Positions 45,325-53,162 of a DNA stretch of 64,000 nt are shown here, in pieces. The notes below the pieces were generated by a model. That model saw nothing but the letters and a program-made list of their open reading frames with translations. It ran no database searches and was not told the origin of the DNA. Origin of the DNA: a virus; IMG/VR virus record IMGVR_UViG_3300020445_000983, positions 1 to 64,000 of that record; one strand, 5' to 3'. The stretch's first letter is position 1. Each line of letters starts with the position of its first letter. The translations under genes were made by a program, and so were the position numbers.

Positions 45325-45738
45325 TTATGCACGTTCTAGTAGGAATTCAACAGATTGTACGAGAGTTTCACCTATAATTGTATAATCAATCTCTATATGT
45401 AGTGTGTTTTCGTCTGACTTGTCTGGAAATAGTCTGACCTGATTTAAACCTACTCTTGGTTCGAATCTAGTGACAACGTTCTTGATTTCCTCTTTAATTT
45501 CTTCAGCTACGAAGACATCAAAGGGTTCAAACAACATTTCTCTTAGACGAGAACCTTTCTTAGGTTGAAAAGGTCTTTCTGTATATCCTGTACTGACAAG
45601 ATTACGAATAGACTGTTTTATGGCATTCTCGTTTTTCACCATAGAGAAGTCTTCGGTATTAGGGTTTGGTTTGAAACCAATGCTAAAATCCCGAAATGCT
45701 CTGCTGAGAGATCTATCTGCCCTAAAGCGATATGCCAT
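45325..45738 (-). CDS. gp25: Baseplate wedge subunit gp25
   Basis: GPW/gp25 family, 137 aa (132 in T4). FSMVKNENAIKQSIRNLVST followed by GYTERPFQPKKGSRLREMLF is the family core (the GERPF-like motif), with the usual ending LHIEIDYTII. Role: wedge component resembling the sheath-initiating end of contractile systems. The start is adjacent to the stop of the 54-aa gene (TAAATG), and a GATAAATA late-promoter variant lies 26 bp upstream inside that gene. Confidence 0.93.
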   Translation of the reverse strand: MAYRFRADRSLSRAFRDFSIGFKPNPNTEDFSMVKNENAIKQSIRNLVSTGYTERPFQPKKGSRLREMLFEPFDVFVAEEIKEEIKNVVTRFEPRVGLNQVRLFPDKSDENTLHIEIDYTIIGETLVQSVEFLLERA

Positions 45739-45903
45739 TTAGTCTTTGTTATGTTTTTGCAGATATTTATCTGATCTTGGATCAGTTATTAGATACTTGC
45801 AATGTTCCCACCCATTCTCCTTGAATTCCTCACTCATATCGACAGGTCGCCTTACGGGACCTTTTGTCCATTCTGGAGGTACTTCTGGTTTAGAATTCGT
45901 CAT
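45739..45903 (-). CDS. Small Pro-rich hypothetical protein (54 aa)
   Basis: Starts at ATG 45901-45903 (MTNSKPEVPPEWTKGPVRRP) and ends directly before gp25. It is charged and proline-rich with no membrane segment. A longer frame begins with an upstream TTG or ATG-like codon but lacks support. Position between the plus-strand gene and gp25 suggests a virion-assembly role; nothing more can be said. Confidence 0.65.
   Translation of the reverse strand: MTNSKPEVPPEWTKGPVRRPVDMSEEFKENGWEHCKYLITDPRSDKYLQKHNKD
45764..45771 (-). promoter_or_regulatory. Late promoter variant GATAAATA
   Basis: ATAAATA core 26 bp upstream of gp25, the spacing seen for the exact late promoters in this window. Confidence 0.6.
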
Positions 45904-45967
45904 AATTACCACACTCCACACTATTTAGCGAGTTCTGTGCTATAGTACCTATAGTTAGTTAGAGAAA

Positions 45968-46120
45968 ATGCCAGTTAAGTCAAAAGCAGGATCTTGGGGT
46001 TCAAACATTTACATTGATCCACCAGCCAAAAAGACCAGACAAGGAAATAGCAAAAATACAAAATATGCTGCTACTAGCCGAAATAGTGCTAGAAAAGCAT
46101 ATAAAGGGCAGGGACATTAA
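45968..46120 (+). CDS. Small basic protein, only plus-strand gene (50 aa)
   Basis: ATG at 45968 to TAA at 46118-46120. The product is basic (about a quarter Lys/Arg): MPVKSKAGSWGSNIYIDPP, then KKTRQGNSKNTKYAATSRN and ARKAYKGQGH. It resembles small basic proteins seen at this locus in cyanophages, which is the main reason to call it. A purine-rich AGTTAGAGAAA leader precedes the ATG. Its stop overlaps that of the convergent PAAR-like gene by 3 bases. It may bind nucleic acid; that is inference. It would be transcribed against the late operon around it. Confidence 0.7.
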   Translation: MPVKSKAGSWGSNIYIDPPAKKTRQGNSKNTKYAATSRNSARKAYKGQGH

Positions 46121-46650
46121 CCTGCCAGTACTGTAGCAGAGCCAAAAGCAACTACAGAACTACAAGGCCAACTCAATTTAGGTTTACCTGCTCCCAGAGG
46201 GTCGATTATTCGTATCACACGCCTCTTTAAGGCGAATACGGTAAAAGTAGTCGATTCAGCTACTCGGACGTGTCCTACGCCTCCCATATCCTCCATTGTG
46301 AGCAATCCACATAGTATAGGTGTTGGAATGATACAAGTTAACTTACCACAAGGACACAGATAGTTAATAATATTAGTTGTAACCGAAATGTGAGGTGTAA
46401 ACGTATCCATTTCGAGCATAATCGGTAGTCTATGGACTAAAACCGTTGCTCGGAGTGGATTCATTGCTTCTAGAGGTATTAGTGGTTGTGGTGGCCACCA
46501 ACAAGTCTTATCTTTTATCGTAATACTATATGGAATCGGTGGAGATCCACAAGGTTGTGTACTATGAATAGTCGCAGGAATAGGTATCCCGTGTCCCGAA
46601 CACGGAAGTCCATTATGAAATGAAACTGGTCGTAAAACTCCTAATGCCAT
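46117..46650 (-). CDS. Cys/His-rich PAAR-like spike-tip candidate (177 aa)
   Basis: The N-terminus (FHNGLPCSGHGIPIP, then STQPCGSPPI) and repeated His/Cys-containing short beta segments (NYLCPCGKLTCIIPTPILC) resemble PAAR-repeat proteins that cap phage and type VI spikes and bind a metal through His and Cys. It ends with a GSATVLAG strand of PAAR style. Its place between a large hub-region protein and gp25 fits a spike-tip role (T4 gp5.4 is the PAAR protein). The gene starts by TAATG overlap with the 1258-aa gene. The assignment is tentative: no canonical PAAR tripeptide is seen. Confidence 0.5.
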   Translation of the reverse strand: MALGVLRPVSFHNGLPCSGHGIPIPATIHSTQPCGSPPIPYSITIKDKTCWWPPQPLIPLEAMNPLRATVLVHRLPIMLEMDTFTPHISVTTNIINYLCPCGKLTCIIPTPILCGLLTMEDMGGVGHVRVAESTTFTVFALKRRVIRIIDPLGAGKPKLSWPCSSVVAFGSATVLAG

Positions 46651-49600
46651 TACTTAACGTCAAATGTTAAATCGCACTCATCAAAATATGGGTTACCAAA
46701 AGTATTTAGTGAATCGTCTAATAATGTTGCACCTGCGCCGCCCCAGTTCCTATAGTTGAGAGACCCCTCATAAGGTCCCATTTCCATATGGTTCTCTGCA
46801 TTAACCAATTTAGGGGGAACAGCAATTGCAGCGTGTGTAACCTCTTCTAGTGCCTTTCCACAAGGTGATGCTACAACAGGTGGTGAAGAACAAGGATTAT
46901 CTGCTGCTATTGCATTACCATCGCTATCATAACCTGCATTTACATCCAAAACACCATCTACAACAAAATTGTGCCAGCACGGATTAGGGAATTTACCACC
47001 AGAACAACTTGATAAGGTTACACTATTGTAGGTTACAGTGTTAGTTTGTCCTGTAGGTTGACCGTTACCATCAACTTGTTGCTGTACTATAGTCTGTGTA
47101 GCCCATCCAGTGTAATTTCCAGCACCAGCCCACGTTTCAAACTGCTCAAGTTCGGTCATATTTGAAAGTCCGTAATCATATGTCTGCTCATCCCCTCCAA
47201 TTGGAGCAAAAGTGTACTGTCCTGGAGAAGATTCGTAACATCTTCCCTTTGCTTGACCATTACTACAAGGGTGTGAGTTCTTAATATCACCTGAAATCTC
47301 GGTAACACGTGGTCTTAATGTGGCAGGATCACCCATACTCTTCAAGAAATTGAGAAATTCCGTGTTTGCAGTTGCTCCAGCACCAGAGACATCACCTTCA
47401 AATTGTATACTAACTCGAATTCTTGCCATTTCTCGCTTAGAACCGCAATATTTAAAGGGCATATACCCAAATACCTTCTCAACTCCGTTTTCATCTAATG
47501 AAGTATACGGACAAGGTATGTCAAAAAAGCGTCTAACCTGATACATTTTAGGTTGTCCCACCTCTACACATCCGCTAGGGTAGATTCCTGCCATCCCAGA
47601 AGACATTTTTTTCTCTACGGTACCTGAAACTGGTGCAGATTGCTTCCAAGTATTGCTAATCCACTCATTATTGGTGTTCCAATCTGGCGCAAGTGTCCTT
47701 AGTTGTCCAAAAACTGCCTCTTCATCCCAATTTCTAGCCCAATCTGTCCAACCTACACCTGAATCTGGCTGAAAACAGTTATTTGGAATAACTTCACCAC
47801 AGAATTTCGTCTTTTCTTCTGTATCAACATCCGTCATTGTCAAATATCCACGCTTTACACTCGTTTCTTTGTTCTTATTGTACTCTTCGAACATACCTTG
47901 CATATCTTTTCTGTTCGATTCTAGTTTTTGGTTGGCTTCAGGAGCATCTCCACCAAATTTTTCAGTAGATTTAGCAAATTCGTTCTCATATGGTAGGTTT
48001 CCTTCACCCACAAAGGTATCAACACGAGTATCTGACTCTCTATCAACCACAACAATACGAGGTACAAAGTTGGGAGGGTACCCATCACCAGCATCCGTAA
48101 TTATAACTTGATCAATACAACCTAATTCATCCACTGTTGCTCTAACTTTAGCTTGTTTTAGCACTCCAGTGAAGTCTGACTCAGTAGTGTACTGTTGATT
48201 ACTAATATCTGCAGCAGTTTGACGGAAATTATCTTCAGAACGTCCGTAATCAAGTGTATTAGTCATCTCTAACTGCACTTCTGTCGAAGTATCGCTAGTA
48301 AAAGACTCATTTACGTTTTTTGCGGGATCTATGAACCCCTGATCACGTAAAACTTCGGGAATTTCAATAGAAATCTCTGGAGACTTGTATCCAGACCCCG
48401 CATTAATGATTTGTATACTCGCTAACTTACCCTGAGCATTTGTAATTCCGTGCATTTCTGCTACATCAATAGATCTTTGAGGAATTAGTGCATCTGGGTC
48501 AACATTGACTCTAGTATATGCTACTTTCTTCGGAAATTCATATACACCAAATACTGCACCTTTATCTTGTATACCAAAACCAGCTAGCGCAATAATAGTA
48601 CCACTATTTTGTGAGGTATACGTATTATTGTACACAAATGCGCCACCATTGCCTTCTGCTTGTAATTGTGTCAATTCCATATACCCACAATTCATCTCAT
48701 CACCAAAATATCGCACTGCAGTAATCATCCATCCGTTAATACGCTCTCCTATAGCAAAGAATCCCGTAGATGAAGTATATCTGAAGAATAAACGATGATC
48801 ATCAGTACCAGCAGTCCAAAATGACTCTGCTCCACCTGGAGTTTGGTCGGGAACGTCCACAAATAGCCTTGTTTTCTTCGTTACCCACGCAGATTCCTTA
48901 ATTTGGTAATTATATGAGTGAAAATCACGTGTTACTGTACAAGGATCGTTTTGATAGTCTTGTTGGCAACAATTTGCATCAGAAGTAACCATATTAATGC
49001 CATATATGGGTCCATTCCACGGATATGACGCATCATAGAGGTAATATACGAATTGACCCTCAAAAGCGTCGTGAAAACCGAGGAATTTGGGCACAGCTGC
49101 CTTAACTGCCCCATTTTTGCCATAAAACCACTCAAAATGGGCAGAATCGGTCAATATTTCGGCATTATCGGGGTCTCCCCACCCTTTTACGCAAGGAACG
49201 TCCCCTTTTTCGAGCAAATAGTCGTCTGTAGTGAAGGTTCCGTTCTGTTGGTAGTCCCAATCGTACCATCCACTCCTATCAACTTCACCAGTGTCGTGTG
49301 GTTTTCCAACTTCTATGATTCTTGCACTCTTTCTTGGTCCAGTTGAAGTCATCACATAACCCACTATCCCAACATATTGGTACTCTTCATTCATAGGGTC
49401 TTTGGGGTCAGGGAGACCAGGAACACCTGTCTGAAGGTTAACCTCGAATTGTGGTCTTAGAGTATAGAGGTGATCTGGTCCTTTGTAGTTGGCAGGAGCA
49501 AGGTACTCTAGTAATGGTAGGACTTGTTCTCCTGGTACCAGTGTCCCAGATGCTACTGCTGCTGCTTCAGATGTGAAAATATATCCTAGTAGTTCTTGTC

Positions 49601-50426
49601 CTGATCCTGTGGTCATATATGTGTCATTGCCTGTACTATTCCAATTATTGTATAACGGTGTAGTACCGCCTATTGGTTCATCCTCTACAGTAAAATAGAA
49701 TTTACTCTTTTGTCTGGGTTCTCTATTGTATGATCTCCACTCGTGTTTGACCTCTCTTACCTCCTTCTCCTTATAGTATGCGTGATCTCTTAGCAATCCA
49801 CTGTAGTAACGGTATATTACTGTACGCTCTGTACCACACGTGTTACCAACACCTACGATCATTACTCGCGCATTACAATCAGTGCCGTGGTTATCTTTGA
49901 AGCATAATTTCTTATTACTGTCCTGCACCAGAAGACCACCATAGCCTGTACCACCAGTTATAGTAGCATTGTATGTTGTACCACCTACTACGTTCATAGT
50001 AGCCGAAGCAGAACCAGAGTAGTTACTGCCTTGGGTAAATGTTATATCTCCGACTTGATACGTACCTAAAGCGGTACCTGCTGTATTTGGGTTATCACTC
50101 CACGCGAAATCCAGTTGTATTGTACTATTACCAGTACCACCACATACAAGATTACCACTAGCATCAAATGTAGCGGTAACGTTAGTAGCATTATTACCAG
50201 GTAAGGGTAAGCATATCTCTTCCTTCTCTCCAATATAAAACACTTCATCTTTACCTAGGCGATATCCTCCCTCACCTTCTCCATCAAAGGTAATCTTATA
50301 ATTTGCGGGTACGTTCTTTAATCCGTCATTAGGACCACCGCCACCATCATTATAGGTGACTTTATAGTCCTGTGAATCAATCGGGTTCTTGAAGCTCCTG
50401 CCCGTCTCTAGGATGTACGCTGGCAA
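46650..50426 (-). CDS. Large virion structural protein, baseplate hub region (1258 aa)
   Basis: Not assigned to a T4 gene. Residues about 255-370 resemble the DUF5648 pattern (TPLYNNWNSTGNDTYMTT ... GPDHLYTLRPQFE ... YQYVGIVGYVM). Residues about 660-800 hold GSGYKSPEISIEIPEVLR and GDGYPPNFVPRIVVVDRES units related to the Gly-Tyr repeats of the giant protein. The C-terminal part is Cys-rich (GYDSDGNAIAADNPC, PCGKALEEVTHAAI). It lies immediately before the PAAR-like gene and after a coiled-coil gene it overlaps by 50 bp. Probably a component of the spike or hub in place of, or alongside, T4 gp5/gp27; inference from position. Confidence 0.75.
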   Translation of the reverse strand: MPAYILETGRSFKNPIDSQDYKVTYNDGGGGPNDGLKNVPANYKITFDGEGEGGYRLGKDEVFYIGEKEEICLPLPGNNATNVTATFDASGNLVCGGTGNSTIQLDFAWSDNPNTAGTALGTYQVGDITFTQGSNYSGSASATMNVVGGTTYNATITGGTGYGGLLVQDSNKKLCFKDNHGTDCNARVMIVGVGNTCGTERTVIYRYYSGLLRDHAYYKEKEVREVKHEWRSYNREPRQKSKFYFTVEDEPIGGTTPLYNNWNSTGNDTYMTTGSGQELLGYIFTSEAAAVASGTLVPGEQVLPLLEYLAPANYKGPDHLYTLRPQFEVNLQTGVPGLPDPKDPMNEEYQYVGIVGYVMTSTGPRKSARIIEVGKPHDTGEVDRSGWYDWDYQQNGTFTTDDYLLEKGDVPCVKGWGDPDNAEILTDSAHFEWFYGKNGAVKAAVPKFLGFHDAFEGQFVYYLYDASYPWNGPIYGINMVTSDANCCQQDYQNDPCTVTRDFHSYNYQIKESAWVTKKTRLFVDVPDQTPGGAESFWTAGTDDHRLFFRYTSSTGFFAIGERINGWMITAVRYFGDEMNCGYMELTQLQAEGNGGAFVYNNTYTSQNSGTIIALAGFGIQDKGAVFGVYEFPKKVAYTRVNVDPDALIPQRSIDVAEMHGITNAQGKLASIQIINAGSGYKSPEISIEIPEVLRDQGFIDPAKNVNESFTSDTSTEVQLEMTNTLDYGRSEDNFRQTAADISNQQYTTESDFTGVLKQAKVRATVDELGCIDQVIITDAGDGYPPNFVPRIVVVDRESDTRVDTFVGEGNLPYENEFAKSTEKFGGDAPEANQKLESNRKDMQGMFEEYNKNKETSVKRGYLTMTDVDTEEKTKFCGEVIPNNCFQPDSGVGWTDWARNWDEEAVFGQLRTLAPDWNTNNEWISNTWKQSAPVSGTVEKKMSSGMAGIYPSGCVEVGQPKMYQVRRFFDIPCPYTSLDENGVEKVFGYMPFKYCGSKREMARIRVSIQFEGDVSGAGATANTEFLNFLKSMGDPATLRPRVTEISGDIKNSHPCSNGQAKGRCYESSPGQYTFAPIGGDEQTYDYGLSNMTELEQFETWAGAGNYTGWATQTIVQQQVDGNGQPTGQTNTVTYNSVTLSSCSGGKFPNPCWHNFVVDGVLDVNAGYDSDGNAIAADNPCSSPPVVASPCGKALEEVTHAAIAVPPKLVNAENHMEMGPYEGSLNYRNWGGAGATLLDDSLNTFGNPYFDECDLTFDVK

Positions 50427-50721
50427 GTTGGTCTATACGCTGTTCAAGAGTATTTAGTCTGTCGAATAGAGTATCAAATAACTGAGTTAGGTTACTATGT
50501 TTATCATCTCCAGGTATCTTATACTGTATCATATCTGCACCACGTCCTAACATCTGCTCCATACCTGCTATACGTTCAGCTAGGTTAGTTGCAGTCTTTG
50601 CTATCATCTCAAATCTCCATTCGTTCTCTTCCTCTATATTAGCGAACTCAGGGATCTGTACCTGTGGTTTACCAGGTTGTTGGTAGTTTGGTTGTTGATC
50701 ACTAGGATACTTTATGTCCAT
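50377..50721 (-). CDS. Coiled-coil protein (114 aa), baseplate region
   Basis: A Gln/Pro-rich N-terminus (residues 5-25) is followed by helical segments with heptad character (NEWRFEMIAKTATNLAERIA; LFDTLFDRLNTLEQRIDQL). Function unknown. The start overlaps the stop of the 2OG oxygenase gene by one base, and its 3' end overlaps the 1258-aa gene by 50 bp, an unusually long overlap that implies coupled translation. Probably an assembly or structural accessory protein. Confidence 0.75.
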   Translation of the reverse strand: MDIKYPSDQQPNYQQPGKPQVQIPEFANIEEENEWRFEMIAKTATNLAERIAGMEQMLGRGADMIQYKIPGDDKHSNLTQLFDTLFDRLNTLEQRIDQLASVHPRDGQELQEPD

Positions 50722-51293
50722 TAGAAATAATTAATGTTGAGTACAACACGGAATTTCTCATCCGTGCAAGATGTTCCAGCGTGCGGAGTACCTACGGGGA
50801 ACTTAATCACCCTATTAGCAACCGACTCTACCTTGGGACCATCCTGGAAGAATGTATATCCGTTATTATCATTTAGGTAGAAGACTGCTGTTGTGGCACC
50901 ATTAAACTGGTCCTCACCATACTCTCCACAGTCAGTATGATAATCATATTCTATCAGATTATCGGTATGGTGGTTTAGGTTTGCTTTTATTCTTATCAGT
51001 GCTCTGGGCTTCAATGCTTTAATTATAGGTAACAGGTATTCGTAGAACTCGTTCTGGGGTTGTCCTCCTGCATACAGATAGTTTACCATCTGCCAATTAT
51101 AGATCTCCTTCGCTTGTAACTCAGGGTCTACCATACGTGCTACGTGCATCACCTTCGCTTGGTTCACAAACCACGGAAAGTCCTGCCCACAGAAGCACGC
51201 TTGCATCTTAAGAAAGTCTTCCGTCTTAAGGAAGTTATCTTTCTTCAGGATAATATTATCCTTTACTATATCAACAGTTTCGAAAATTTCCAT
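50721..51293 (-). CDS. 2OG-Fe(II) oxygenase (190 aa)
   Basis: Double-stranded beta-helix 2-oxoglutarate/Fe(II)-dependent dioxygenase fold. The iron-binding triad is visible as H119-x-D121 (YDYHTDCGEYG) and H171 (FPVGTPHAGT), with R182 (EKFRVVLNINYF) as the 2OG-binding Arg and AVFYLNDNNGYTFF as the core strand. Length is normal for the family. The ATG at 51293 is preferred over a non-ATG extension to 51320. Substrate unknown: candidates are a virion protein, a nucleic acid or a host protein. It sits between the small-gene cluster and the baseplate genes. Confidence 0.85.
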   Translation of the reverse strand: MEIFETVDIVKDNIILKKDNFLKTEDFLKMQACFCGQDFPWFVNQAKVMHVARMVDPELQAKEIYNWQMVNYLYAGGQPQNEFYEYLLPIIKALKPRALIRIKANLNHHTDNLIEYDYHTDCGEYGEDQFNGATTAVFYLNDNNGYTFFQDGPKVESVANRVIKFPVGTPHAGTSCTDEKFRVVLNINYF

Positions 51294-51336
51294 AATAGTT
51301 ACGACGCTCGCGGGGTACACTTCAAAGGGTATTAGT

Positions 51337-51522
51337 TTATTCTAAGAAATCATCGCCAGCCTCCAATTTCTCTCGTATACTTCTCCACGTTGCTTGTACC
51401 TTTCTAAGGGGGTTTCCACCACAAACTTCAGCCTTATACAATAGACACCACTTGCCTGAATTGCAAATAAGCTGACGTTCTTCCTTTGTAAAAGTGGCTG
51501 TCCACTCAGTCTGGTCGGGCAT
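51337..51522 (-). CDS. Hypothetical protein (61 aa)
   Basis: Starts MPDQTEWTATFTKEERQLIC; contains three Cys, two Trp-containing segments (SGKWCLLY, ATWRSIREKL) and an acidic end. Function unknown. It is the first gene after a good sigma70-type promoter at 51544-51572. Confidence 0.7.
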   Translation of the reverse strand: MPDQTEWTATFTKEERQLICNSGKWCLLYKAEVCGGNPLRKVQATWRSIREKLEAGDDFLE

Positions 51523-51543
51523 CCTTTAAACAATCACAGAATC

Positions 51544-51572
51544 ATTATAACACATAATTGAGTGTTAGTCAG
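51544..51572 (-). promoter_or_regulatory. Sigma70-type promoter
   Basis: Minus strand CTGACT, 17 bp, TATAAT, with a TG one base before the -10 (extended -10). The -35 overlaps the stop codon of the AbrB-like gene. It would serve the 61-aa gene 22 bp downstream. Confidence 0.65.
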
Positions 51573-51729
51573 TATCTTTGACAAATTTGGCAGTACTGTC
51601 ATCAATCTCATATGTGAGGACATCAGATGGTAACCATCCCAAATCTTCGGTTAAGTCATCTGGTAGAATGATGTACAATTCGCCTGTGTGATCGTTTTCT
51701 TGGATTGTAGTAGTAAATCTTCTAGACAT
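51565..51729 (-). CDS. Small AbrB/SpoVT-like protein (54 aa)
   Basis: ATG 51727-51729 to TAA 51565-51567. Residues 18-42 (LYIILPDDLTEDLGWLPSDV, then LTYEID) follow the AbrB/MazE pattern of a beta strand, LPxxLxxxLGW-P-GDVL and a final strand. The length of one swapped-hairpin domain fits a dimeric DNA-binding transition-state or antitoxin-type regulator. No toxin gene is visible next to it. It overlaps the NlpC/P60-like gene by 8 bp. Regulatory function is inference. Confidence 0.65.
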   Translation of the reverse strand: MSRRFTTTIQENDHTGELYIILPDDLTEDLGWLPSDVLTYEIDDSTAKFVKDTD

Positions 51730-52141
51730 TCTTTTTTCGTATTACATACCTGATCAAAGGTATATAGGTATCTATCTTTTCAACTTTACTGATATCATAT
51801 GCTTTATGGTGTATCATATACCTGTCTCCGATATACGCTGCACCGTGTGAAACTCTTTTTCCTGTGAAGTCCATTAGCAACAAATCTAAGACGTTGAGAG
51901 AAGATACGTCTAGGGTATCCTTCGAACTGTCATAGGTACACTCCCAGTCTTCGCCTTCCCACAACTCCTTCATAAAACTTCTAGCGGTGAAAGAGTAGTC
52001 TTCTTTACATTCGTGGTATCCGAGGTCTACACCCATATCGTACAATAGCGTGAAGCATCCCCCACCCTTCTGTTTCTTCCAAGGGCGACCAAGGTACTTC
52101 GAGTACTGCTCCTCATATTTTTTGATTAACTTATCTGACAT
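51722..52141 (-). CDS. NlpC/P60-like cysteine peptidase (139 aa)
   Basis: Candidate catalytic Cys29 in KGGGCFTLLYDMGVDLG, where the family normally has DCSxLV, followed by His99 in RVSHGAAYIGDRYMIHH with a further His at 111-112; this is the NlpC/P60 Cys-His-polar layout at about the right spacing. Such phage proteins cut peptidoglycan cross-bridges or act in tail assembly. There is no signal peptide. Its start follows a long AT-rich leader and an AGGG-like ribosome-binding site. The substitution of DCS by GGC lowers certainty. Confidence 0.6.
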   Translation of the reverse strand: MSDKLIKKYEEQYSKYLGRPWKKQKGGGCFTLLYDMGVDLGYHECKEDYSFTARSFMKELWEGEDWECTYDSSKDTLDVSSLNVLDLLLMDFTGKRVSHGAAYIGDRYMIHHKAYDISKVEKIDTYIPLIRYVIRKKNV

Positions 52142-52257
52142 TTTTTACCCTGGGAAATTTTTTTGTATATAGGGGGACCCTAATCGCGATTTCGATAATA
52201 TACTCGTCCCTATACTTTTGTAGGTTACACTAATGCAACTTTTTTAATATGTCAAAA

Positions 52258-52295
52258 TGTTACTTAGTGCCTACACGAGTTTGTGTTACTTAGTG
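52258..52295. repeat. 12-bp direct repeat, two copies
   Basis: TGTTACTTAGTG occurs at 52258-52269 and 52284-52295, 26 bp apart, in the 177-bp gap between the NlpC/P60-like gene and the 67-aa gene. No promoter matching consensus was seen in this gap. Confidence 0.7.
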
Positions 52296-52318
52296 GGTGC
52301 AATCCTACTCCATTTGTG

Positions 52319-52522
52319 TTACTCTGCCTCATCATATTGCACATCATAACATAACCCTTCCGCTATGAAATAATCACACAGTTGTTGATACTGAAGGAGT
52401 TCATTATGTAGGTCACAATCTATTAAGAACTGTGCACACTCTATTTGTTCATCAGGTGGCAAATTACCCTCATCAAGTAACTCTAACCACACTGCAATCT
52501 TACTGGGAATGTGTGTAGTCAA
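52319..52522 (-). CDS. Cyanophage-type hypothetical protein (67 aa)
   Basis: Starts MTTHIPSKIAVWLELLDEGN followed by LPPDEQIECAQFLIDCDL, a pattern I associate with small conserved T4-like cyanophage proteins. Acidic and mostly helical. Function unknown. Its start overlaps the preceding 48-aa gene by 23 bp. Confidence 0.75.
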   Translation of the reverse strand: MTTHIPSKIAVWLELLDEGNLPPDEQIECAQFLIDCDLHNELLQYQQLCDYFIAEGLCYDVQYDEAE

Positions 52523-52646
52523 GGTCTAAATCTCCATAGGATTGATCTTCATATTCTATCATAGATTGTCCATCTTCGCTATCATCTTCATCTAACATAT
52601 TGTCGATCCAATCTTTACTATTAATAAGGCGTAATTTGTCATCCAT
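52500..52646 (-). CDS. Small acidic protein (48 aa)
   Basis: Start at ATG 52644-52646 (MDDKLRLINSKDWIDNML), followed by a strongly acidic region (DEDDSEDGQS) ending DLDLDYTHSQ. The longer frame to 52703 has a non-ATG start and overlaps the upstream gene more. Translation is probably coupled to the preceding basic gene (8-bp overlap). An acidic protein following a basic one could be a DNA mimic or partner; this is speculation. Confidence 0.65.
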   Translation of the reverse strand: MDDKLRLINSKDWIDNMLDEDDSEDGQSMIEYEDQSYGDLDLDYTHSQ

Positions 52647-52824
52647 TTGTGTTACCCTCAGTGTTGTAATTAGTGTTTGATTGTTGATACTCACTGCTCT
52701 CATAATGCGTGGAGTTTGTGTTAGTAACTCGACCCTTATTACGGTTCGAATTGTTTCTCTTTTCCCTCAAAGATTTAGGTCTATTTGACTTATACGTGTC
52801 GTTACGTTTGTAAGTCCTTCCCAT
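52639..52824 (-). CDS. Small basic Asn/Arg-rich protein (61 aa)
   Basis: ATG at 52822-52824 (MGRTYKRNDTYKSNRPKSLR); a GTG at 52839 would add five residues. The first 35 residues are very basic (KSLREKRNNSNRNKGR), the rest Asn/Thr/Ser-rich. Function unknown; nucleic-acid binding is possible. It is the first gene after a strong sigma70-type promoter at 52867-52895. Confidence 0.7.
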   Translation of the reverse strand: MGRTYKRNDTYKSNRPKSLREKRNNSNRNKGRVTNTNSTHYESSEYQQSNTNYNTEGNTNG

Positions 52825-52866
52825 TGGAAATTGTGCCACTATGTGACATTGTAGTGTACAACGCTA

Positions 52867-52895
52867 ATTATACAGAATTAAAGGCATATTGTAAA
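52867..52895 (-). promoter_or_regulatory. Strong sigma70-type promoter
   Basis: Minus strand TTTACA, 17 bp, TATAAT: a perfect -10 and five of six -35 bases with ideal spacing. Transcription would start near 52860 and read the basic, acidic and downstream small genes. Probably an early promoter used by host polymerase. Confidence 0.8.
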
Positions 52896-53042
52896 CCCTT
52901 TTGTGTCATTTTGTGTACATCCCCTATGTGTTGACAACTCGTGCGTTACTAGATAGACTCCTTAGGTTGCTAATCCTCCGCTAGTTTATAACATTTAGTA
53001 TGACCTTATTGTAGTGCTTATTATATACTTAATAGTACATAG

Positions 53043-53086
53043 TTTTCCACATTAAAGTAATACTTTTCCACACATATTGTGGAAGA
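53043..53086. promoter_or_regulatory. Cluster of three cyanobacterial-type DnaA boxes
   Basis: TTTTCCACA at 53043-53051 and 53064-53072 (exact, 21 bp apart, about two helical turns) and TGTGGAAGA at 53078-53086, the inverse form with one mismatch. TTTTCCACA is the form of the DnaA box reported for cyanobacteria. Flanked by AT-rich DNA. Confidence 0.55.
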
Positions 53087-53162
53087 GATAAAATAACATA
53101 GTATATTTAATTTACCATTTATTTATTATAGCGGGGATACTAATCTATGGGTCTATTTGATA

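Larger units (their letters stand above)
52825..53162. other. Gene-free regulatory region (~340 bp)
   Basis: No frame with coding character on either strand. It holds the sigma70-type promoter at 52867-52895, a cluster of three DnaA-box-like sites at 53043-53086, AT-rich flanks (53087-53130) and an isolated AATAAATA late-promoter-like sequence at 53120-53127. It is the longest gene-free stretch in the window and could be a replication or regulatory locus. Confidence 0.7.
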
